11,681 bases of DNA from positions 1-11,681 of the forward strand of contig CAKVCR010000069.1 of the NCBI GenBank assembly GCA_934725835.1, given 5' to 3'. A program made the position numbers and the translations under genes. This DNA comes from an uncultured Odoribacter sp. (GTDB lineage Bacteria > Bacteroidota > Bacteroidia > Bacteroidales > Marinifilaceae). Below are positions 6,556 to 11,681 of the stretch, piece by piece (within the stretch, counting starts at the first letter, position 1; the number at the start of each line of letters is the position of its first letter). Under the pieces are notes generated by a model. That model did no database searches and was not told the origin of the DNA. It saw only the letters and a list, made by a program, of their open reading frames with translations.

Positions 6556-6588
6556 CAAAAATATAAATTATATCGCAAAATATTCACA
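6556..6588 (-). promoter_or_regulatory. Possible promoter of the TPR/C_GCAxxG operon
   Basis: TATTTTTG on the minus strand (6556-6563) matches the -7 consensus TAnnTTTG. TGTG at 6585-6588, 21 bases upstream, matches three of four -33 positions. It lies 26 bases before the TPR start. The region is AT-rich, so this is only a candidate. Confidence 0.35.
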
Positions 6589-6629
6589 TTCCATCAAATC
6601 AAGTCGATATTTGAAACCACTATCATGAA

Positions 6630-6661
6630 GCCACACCCATTCTGACATCCCGGTTCGTGGC
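6630..6661. other. Stem-loop in the 6531-6757 intergenic gap
   Basis: GCCACACC (6630-6637) can pair with GGTTCGTGGC (6652-6661) as an 8-bp stem with a 2-base bulge and a 14-base loop. It is noticeably more GC-rich than the surrounding DNA. It may be part of an untranslated leader or a repeated intergenic element; function unknown. Confidence 0.3.
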
Positions 6662-6694
6662 ACAGAACAGAAATTGACAATATCCTTTTGCTTG

Positions 6695-6746
6695 TTAGAC
6701 AATAACACTTTTTTAATGTCTAAGTGTCTAAGTCGAGTGTCTAAGT
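6695..6746. repeat. GTCTAAGT triple repeat with inverted partner
   Basis: GTCTAAGT occurs three times (6718-6725, 6726-6733, 6739-6746), the first two in direct tandem. An inverted partner, TTAGACA (6695-6701), can pair with TGTCTAA (6717-6723) across 15 bases. It begins 11 bases past the end of the TlpA-like gene. It could act as a weak terminator for that gene with several alternative pairings, or be a small repeat expansion. Confidence 0.55.
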
Positions 6747-6757
6747 CTCCAACTTTG

Positions 6758-7261
6758 TTAGTTTTTATCCTTTTTCACATATTCCAATGCTTTATCGACC
6801 ACGTCTGTTTCATTCCCAGGCATATAACCGGAATGACTCCACACAACCTTACCTTCATTTATAATCATAACATACGGCACTGCTGAAATATTAAAAGCCT
6901 TATACAGTTCTTTATTTGTATCAAGTAATACTTCAAACGGCCACTTTTTACCTTTAACTAACGACTTTACCTTGGCAATAGCTCTTGCATCATCAATAGA
7001 AACCGCTATAATACGCACTTTACCCTTCCACATATCCTCAATATCTTTCAGCGCTTCCAACTCGCTTTGGCAAGGCTTGCACCATGTTGCCCAAAATGAA
7101 ACAATCACTGGTCCTTCCTTGACCGCATCATTGAAAAACACCTCTTTCCCATCCAGTTTTTTCAATGCAAGATTTTTAGGAATACTCTGCGAATACGTTT
7201 GTTTAAAACAAAAAAGACTCAACAAAAGAATCAAAATACTAGTTTTCATATTATTCATCAT
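6758..7261 (-). CDS. Exported TlpA/ResA-like thioredoxin
   Basis: A 167-residue thioredoxin-fold protein. After MMNNMKT comes a hydrophobic signal segment (ILILLLSLFCF) and a likely cleavage site near TYSQS, so it should be periplasmic or membrane-anchored. The redox site is WATWCKPCQSE (Cys61, Cys64), preceded by the usual VIVSFW strand. The cis-proline is present in NISAVPYVMII. This is a minimal TlpA/ResA-type domain that would reduce or exchange disulfides outside the cytoplasm. Met5 (start at 7249) is an equally plausible initiator. It is the last gene of a minus-strand run that also carries a DUF6029 barrel, an Omp28-like lipoprotein and a second TlpA protein, but a 181-base gap with a hairpin separates it from the barrel gene. 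Confidence 0.92.
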   Translation of the reverse strand: MMNNMKTSILILLLSLFCFKQTYSQSIPKNLALKKLDGKEVFFNDAVKEGPVIVSFWATWCKPCQSELEALKDIEDMWKGKVRIIAVSIDDARAIAKVKSLVKGKKWPFEVLLDTNKELYKAFNISAVPYVMIINEGKVVWSHSGYMPGNETDVVDKALEYVKKDKN

Positions 7262-7311
7262 TTAAAGTTATTATACCCCACATCCTAAAAAGAAACGTCT
7301 TATCTTTGTGC

Positions 7312-7335
7312 ATGACGATGCCGAAGTACCGTCAT
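7312..7335 (-). other. cUUCGg tetraloop hairpin upstream of the TlpA-like gene
   Basis: On the minus strand ATGACGGTAC and GCATCGTCAT pair around a UUCG loop closed by C-G, with one G-T wobble and one A/C mismatch. cUUCGg is an exceptionally stable tetraloop. It lies 50 bases before the start at 7261 and over 100 bases after the barrel gene's stop. No T-run follows directly on the minus strand, so it may be an RNA-stability or processing element, or a weak terminator. Confidence 0.5.
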
Positions 7336-7442
7336 CAGTATTTCTTGTGCTTCATAAATAATTTTTTATATACTGAAAATATTACGCACATCAAATTATT
7401 CACACATCTACAAAATATCAAACAGGCTATTAATAATTTAAT

Positions 7443-9053
7443 CTAAATCACAATTGAAAACATAATTGAAAGTCCGGTGTATGCCGGAACATAACGGCAC
7501 ACCCCCCCCGAGCATTGCATTCCCGCACGATGACGACCATAATCTATAGATGCTCTCAAACTACGCCAGCTATAGCTACATCCTGCTTGATAATAATGCA
7601 ACGACTCGCCATAACTCTTATAATTACACATATCACTGACATAAATCATCCACATTGGAGCCAAACCCAATTCAAGCAACCCCATTGCCCACCGTTGATC
7701 ATCCTTAGAATCACTCCAAGCATGCTGCAATTCCATACGCAATGATGTTTTCTTGGTTATTTTATACAATATATCTGCAACCAGCACATTAGATGACATT
7801 TTCATATTCCCAAAGCCGTATTTACTAAATTCAGCCTTCTTTTGGTAGTAAAACAACAAATTACTTTTAAAACACTTAGACCACTTGCGTTCCAATTCTA
7901 AACCAATTTCACTATAAAGCAAGTCTCCCCTTTGTTTGAACAAATAACCTCTCTCTCCATTTCCTTTCATCACCAATTCTCGATACATCGAACCATTGAC
8001 CGAAAATAACAAAGGATTTTTATCATCTCCACACAAAGGCAATCTTCCGAAAAAACTAAATTGTCCTCCAGTTTCTCCAGCCATCTCCACTTTATGTGGG
8101 AACAAAGACAATAATGAATATTTATGAGACAAAGTCAAAGCCGGAACATAATTCAAACTGACACTTTCTGCATCCAAATTATCATCAATCCTTAAATCTC
8201 CATTCTCAAAAGCACGAAACTCTACTGAACAACCCACACCTGGAGCATCAATACCTAAATGCATTAATACCATTCGCCCTTTACCCATACTTACTCTTCT
8301 ATCAACAGTCCAGAATAATGAATTGCTTTTTGAGACATATTCTCCTCCTAAAGAAAAAATTCCTTTTCTCCAATCCAAACGCCCAGCATAGTTGTTAATT
8401 TTCCGTTCCGCTTCAAGATAACAATCATCACTTCTATCATTACGCATTACCCATGATCCCCCTAAAGCTAAAAACATATCATTATCAGATGACAACAAAT
8501 GCCCTAATTCCAATTCTCCGTCAACACCATACACCTGAGTCGGAGCATATTTTTGAAATTTTTGAGGGACTCCAGCCACGACCTTCAATGTAACCCAATC
8601 ACACGGACGCCATCTCACATTTCCTCCCATCATTGCATTGTTGAATCCCAATGAGCGATCTTCATAAGTACGAAAAATCAAACCGCTGCCAAATTGCTCA
8701 TAGACCGTTCCTGCTCGTACCTCCAACATTCTTTTTGACCAAACGGCAAACCCTCTCATCAATTTACTCCCCTCCCATTCCGGTGAAAATCCAACCATAG
8801 GAGGCTTATATATATCATACTCTAAACCAAATCGAAAGTTCTTAATAGCATATCCCAATGTCAAATAAGTATTTGTGCCATACCTGTTTTCCAATTTCTT
8901 CACGCCTAATTTATCATCCTTAAAATAAACGCCCCAATTGGTTTCCAAACTTCCACTCAACGTCCCCAAATCCCGCTGCTTTTCCTGGGCATATAAATCC
9001 CAGGAAAACACAACAGGTAAAAATATCACGACAAAAATGATAAAACATTTCAT
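7443..9053 (-). CDS. DUF6029 family outer-membrane beta-barrel protein
   Basis: A 536-residue predicted outer-membrane protein. Residues 1 to ~22 are a Sec signal peptide (MKCFIIFVVIFLPVVFSW, cleavage after LYA). The rest is alternating amphipathic strands with turns, e.g. NTYLTLGYAIKNFRFGLEYD, YEQFGSGLIFRTYEDRSLGF and NNAMMGGNVRWRP; the YEQFGSGL and EDR-LG-NNA blocks are what I recognise as DUF6029. It ends in a hydrophobic strand, GLSIMFSIVI. The cargo or ligand is unknown. It begins 18 bases after the Omp28-like lipoprotein gene and is almost certainly co-transcribed with it. A run of eight G (minus strand, 7502-7509) lies inside the codons for CSGGVC, about 20 residues from the end. Confidence 0.9.
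   Translation of the reverse strand: MKCFIIFVVIFLPVVFSWDLYAQEKQRDLGTLSGSLETNWGVYFKDDKLGVKKLENRYGTNTYLTLGYAIKNFRFGLEYDIYKPPMVGFSPEWEGSKLMRGFAVWSKRMLEVRAGTVYEQFGSGLIFRTYEDRSLGFNNAMMGGNVRWRPCDWVTLKVVAGVPQKFQKYAPTQVYGVDGELELGHLLSSDNDMFLALGGSWVMRNDRSDDCYLEAERKINNYAGRLDWRKGIFSLGGEYVSKSNSLFWTVDRRVSMGKGRMVLMHLGIDAPGVGCSVEFRAFENGDLRIDDNLDAESVSLNYVPALTLSHKYSLLSLFPHKVEMAGETGGQFSFFGRLPLCGDDKNPLLFSVNGSMYRELVMKGNGERGYLFKQRGDLLYSEIGLELERKWSKCFKSNLLFYYQKKAEFSKYGFGNMKMSSNVLVADILYKITKKTSLRMELQHAWSDSKDDQRWAMGLLELGLAPMWMIYVSDMCNYKSYGESLHYYQAGCSYSWRSLRASIDYGRHRAGMQCSGGVCRYVPAYTGLSIMFSIVI
7502..7509 (-). repeat. G8 homopolymer within the barrel gene
   Basis: Eight consecutive C on the plus strand are eight G in the coding strand of the DUF6029 gene, by far the longest GC homopolymer in an AT-rich window. 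Loss or gain of one G would replace the last ~20 residues, including the terminal beta strand, with an out-of-frame tail of similar length. Confidence 0.9.
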
Positions 9054-9071
9054 TCTTTTACTATTTCGTGA

Positions 9072-10334
9072 TTAATAACCAATACTAGTATTTACAGGTA
9101 TCTCCCGTACATTTTCAACTAGACCATTCTCATTTACAACAAAGACAACAACCGAACATTGCTCACGCACAGCATTGCCAAAATTAAAAGTAAATTCTGC
9201 TTGCTGCAACTTACCCGGTGTAAATGGAACTGCTTTTCCTCCCTCAAATGACGGCTGATAATCGCGCATAGTGTGAAACCACTCCGTTCGTCCCAAATTT
9301 ACGTGATTCATATAAATACCATCTTCAACTAAAGCGGCAATAATCTTACCGCTAAAAGCCTTCTTAGTAGCCGCAATTGCAGAAACGTTTACACTCTTTT
9401 TATCTTTTGAAATTGTATTTTTTATAGCAATGCCAACATCTGCTTTAGATTTTACCGCTGACAATACTCCATCTTTACCTATCTTTGGAAGAGACATCCT
9501 TTCTTTCACACGATCAAAATATACTGATGGAGTACTACTTGCCTCATAGTAAGAGATAAAATCATTTACCATGGATTGTGTACGCTCATCATATTTTTCC
9601 CACATTCGCGAACCTGCACCATGTATTTCTATCAACACAAGTTGAGAATAATTATGAACTAATCCATCTTTATTATCTGTTAACATCGTTATCGTTGCTG
9701 CACAATAAGGACAATCTGTTCCTGTAATACTTTCAAGCAACATACGTGGTTCATAAACAGCATCAGTAGCAGGATTTGCAGTGATTAAAAATTCTCCGTC
9801 AACATCTATTCCATTCCATTTAGCAGTAATATAATGCTCACCAACAATAGTTGTACTAAAATAAGAGTCATTCAAAGGTTTTCCGTCAGCAAAAAAATCA
9901 ACATTCGTATATTTACTTCCCTGTTCATCAACCAGATAAAGGCAAACAAAATCCCCACCATCAGCAAAAACGCTCTCTTTGTCAGATGCAATTTTCATCT
10001 TTACATTTTCTGACATTGCTATTACATCTAAAGTATTTGACCGTATTCCTTTAAATATAGCTACAATTTTATAAGGGCCGGCTTTTAGCGTCTTAAAGGT
10101 ATTATCGGGTAATTCCTCATCATTAGCCTTCAGGACGCATTGAGAAGTCAAATCATTTCCCTCGTTATCCTTTACTGTTAAATTTATCATTTCGTTGCCA
10201 TCAGCCAAAATATAGGTGCGATCAGAACTAAGGATAAGACTCGTTATATTTACTGTGTCATCACTAGAATCAGAACAAGCTATTGCAATAAAACCAATTA
10301 CAGGCAATAGCAATAATAATAACATTTTTTTCAT
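9072..10334 (-). CDS. Omp28-type lipoprotein with Ig-like repeats and CPYC motif
   Basis: A 420-residue lipoprotein. The start chosen is MKKMLLLLLLPVIGFIAIAC, a clean lipoprotein signal with Cys20 as lipidation site; an in-frame Met 11 codons earlier (10367) would spoil it. The mature end CSDSSDDT is acidic, which resembles surface-export signals of Bacteroidetes lipoproteins. Two Ig-like (Big-type) repeats follow: SSDRTYILADGNEMINLTVK and ASDKESVFADGGDFVCLYLV. From residue ~195 comes an Omp28-like thioredoxin-related domain with ESITGTDCPYCAATITML (CPYC, Cys208 and Cys211). The C-terminal half is strand-rich. Function is unproven; a thiol-disulfide or adhesion role at the outer membrane is inferred. 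It lies 67 bases after the TlpA gene and 18 before the barrel gene. Confidence 0.9.
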   Translation of the reverse strand: MKKMLLLLLLPVIGFIAIACSDSSDDTVNITSLILSSDRTYILADGNEMINLTVKDNEGNDLTSQCVLKANDEELPDNTFKTLKAGPYKIVAIFKGIRSNTLDVIAMSENVKMKIASDKESVFADGGDFVCLYLVDEQGSKYTNVDFFADGKPLNDSYFSTTIVGEHYITAKWNGIDVDGEFLITANPATDAVYEPRMLLESITGTDCPYCAATITMLTDNKDGLVHNYSQLVLIEIHGAGSRMWEKYDERTQSMVNDFISYYEASSTPSVYFDRVKERMSLPKIGKDGVLSAVKSKADVGIAIKNTISKDKKSVNVSAIAATKKAFSGKIIAALVEDGIYMNHVNLGRTEWFHTMRDYQPSFEGGKAVPFTPGKLQQAEFTFNFGNAVREQCSVVVFVVNENGLVENVREIPVNTSIGY

Positions 10335-10401
10335 AATATACAATATTAAATTAAACCCTGAATTCAAACGGAATATCTCAAAATCTTTTTTATAATATCC
10401 T

Positions 10402-11681
10402 CTAATGCAACTGCTCCAGTTTATTTTTTAAGGTTGGATGCGAAGGTGCCTGTGAACGATATTCAAGCAACTTTCCTTCTTTATCGAACAGCAAAAAATG
10501 AGGAATTCTACTTATATTCATTATTTTCGCAAACTCACCATTACAATCCAGCCATTGATTACCAGTCATATTTAATTGTTCTATCTTTTCTTTCCATTTC
10601 GACTGATTTTTATCCAATGATATACAAACAAATACAACTTGCTTATTGTTTAATTCACTTTTCAATTTCTGTATATAAGGAACTTCTTGACAACAAGGTC
10701 CACACCAAGATGCCCAAAGATCTATATATATATATTTACCTTTAAAGTCTGATAATTGCCGCTGTTTTCCGTTTATGTCAACAAAAGTAACCGCAGGTAT
10801 TACTGAACCAGGCTGGGTAAAAGCTCGTTTTTGATATTGTGCTAAAATTTCTTCTTTATCCTGCAACCCCTCACATAATTTCTCCAAACGCACCACATTT
10901 TCAGCCGAATAAGGAGTTCTCTTTAAAAAACGAGAAACAATGGTCTGGGTTATTTCTTTCTGTATTGATGGATTATGAAAACGAGCTTTTAATAGAGCTA
11001 ATTGTTCCTCTGGTCCCTTCACCTGGTCTTGTAAATATAGAAAAATATTTAAACTACTATTGGGAAACACCTTCCAATAATCCTTATCTAAAATCTGCGC
11101 AATATCAGGAGTCTGATCTATTAATTTTTGAGGGAAACAATAAGAATCACAACTAGGATAAAGATATTGTAATCCTTTCAAAAGATTAATATACTCTAAA
11201 CCTTTCCATGTTTCCAAATATTCTGCGACCTCTACGCTAACTTTTTGCTTCTTAAAAATCTGGTCTATTCGTTGACAATACTCCATCGTCCAGTCCACAA
11301 GCTTGTCTGGATGAGGAGCGTTATTCCACAATTCTGACATCTGTTTTTCATGGCATTCCCTGAAATTTTGAATAACACGGTTAATCTTATTTTCAGTATC
11401 AATATCCACCCTATTGCTGTCTCTGCTAAATATTCTTATCGACAACGAATCTTTTTCTAACAAGTAAACAGGAGTATTTAGTACATACCTCGATCCATCC
11501 TCGCGTTGCCACATCCCTTCTAAATAAAAATAGGGACTACTACTCGGTATTACAACATGAAATCTACCATCAGAAGATGGCTTTAATTGATAACTGCTGT
11601 CAATTCCCCTCAAAATTAAACTATTACAATAAGTAACATCATCCAATAAAACACTCCCACAAACAACAGTCTGAGTATTAG
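10402..11681 (-). CDS. TlpA-family thiol-disulfide protein, N-terminus missing
   Basis: The frame stays open to the window edge (425 visible codons, the first complete one at 11677-11679), so the gene begins outside; the TTG at 11646 is not its start. The first ~75 visible residues look like strands of a small beta domain (GSVLLDDVTYCNSLILRG, DGRFHVVIP, SPYFYLEGMW). A helical linker spans roughly visible residues 90-285, and an AhpC/TSA-TlpA thioredoxin domain ends the protein. Its active site is YIYIDLWASWCGPCCQEVP (CxxC at about 10693-10704) and its cis-proline is in ISRIPHFLLF. Such multi-domain TlpA proteins are exported in Bacteroides. It is probably the first visible gene of an operon with the Omp28 and DUF6029 genes, whose promoter is off the window. 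Confidence 0.92.
   Translation of the reverse strand, partial: NTQTVVCGSVLLDDVTYCNSLILRGIDSSYQLKPSSDGRFHVVIPSSSPYFYLEGMWQREDGSRYVLNTPVYLLEKDSLSIRIFSRDSNRVDIDTENKINRVIQNFRECHEKQMSELWNNAPHPDKLVDWTMEYCQRIDQIFKKQKVSVEVAEYLETWKGLEYINLLKGLQYLYPSCDSYCFPQKLIDQTPDIAQILDKDYWKVFPNSSLNIFLYLQDQVKGPEEQLALLKARFHNPSIQKEITQTIVSRFLKRTPYSAENVVRLEKLCEGLQDKEEILAQYQKRAFTQPGSVIPAVTFVDINGKQRQLSDFKGKYIYIDLWASWCGPCCQEVPYIQKLKSELNNKQVVFVCISLDKNQSKWKEKIEQLNMTGNQWLDCNGEFAKIMNISRIPHFLLFDKEGKLLEYRSQAPSHPTLKNKLEQLH

Noticed and set aside
6648..6664. GGTTCG, resembling a tRNA T-arm
   Set aside because: No acceptor stem, anticodon arm or D-arm can be placed around it; it is explained by the local stem-loop.
10402..11646. TTG at 11646 as the start of the TlpA-family gene
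   Set aside because: The frame is open without a stop through to the window edge and the upstream residues continue the beta domain, so the gene is truncated by the window.

Overview
The window looks like chromosome of an anaerobic gut-type Bacteroidales species, most likely Bacteroides or a close relative. This rests on several things: an RND pump followed by a small PII-like gene, Bacteroides-style promoters (TTTG at -33, TAnnTTTG at -7), a DUF6029 barrel, an Omp28-type lipoprotein, TlpA-like thioredoxins, and moderate to low GC. No species can be named from sequence alone. Nearly everything after base 700 is on the minus strand.

Layout. Bases 1-283 (+) are the end of an HAE1/AcrB-type RND efflux pump. 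A strong hairpin separates it from a 98-residue PII/CutA-like protein (350-646, +). A bidirectional terminator (663-694) divides this pair from a convergent YitT/DUF2179 membrane protein (714-1625, -). Next come nrdG (1805-2320, -) and nrdD (2333-4540, -), the anaerobic class III ribonucleotide reductase and its activase. nrdD is broken by an in-frame TAG at 3794-3796; both flanks are in the same frame and otherwise look intact. Its long leader carries an adenosylcobalamin riboswitch (about 4668-4827) behind a good Bacteroides promoter (4875-4904).

Upstream of that, a TPR protein (5577-6530, -) and a C_GCAxxG_C_C cysteine-rich protein (5086-5580, -) overlap by ATGA. From 6758 to the window edge lie four genes, all minus strand: a TlpA-like thioredoxin (6758-7261), a DUF6029 outer-membrane beta barrel (7443-9053), an Omp28-type lipoprotein with a CPYC motif (9072-10334) and a larger TlpA-family protein cut off by the edge (10402-11681).

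How the parts may work together. The riboswitch suggests that nrdDG, which needs no B12, is turned down when B12 is plentiful and a B12-dependent reductase elsewhere in the genome can take over. The 6.8-11.7 kb block combines three exported proteins bearing CxxC motifs with one outer-membrane barrel. It is the best candidate here for an uncharacterised system, possibly moving thiol/disulfide equivalents or handling a redox-sensitive ligand at the outer membrane. That role is inference. I saw no tRNA, rRNA, CRISPR array, insertion sequence or integrase.
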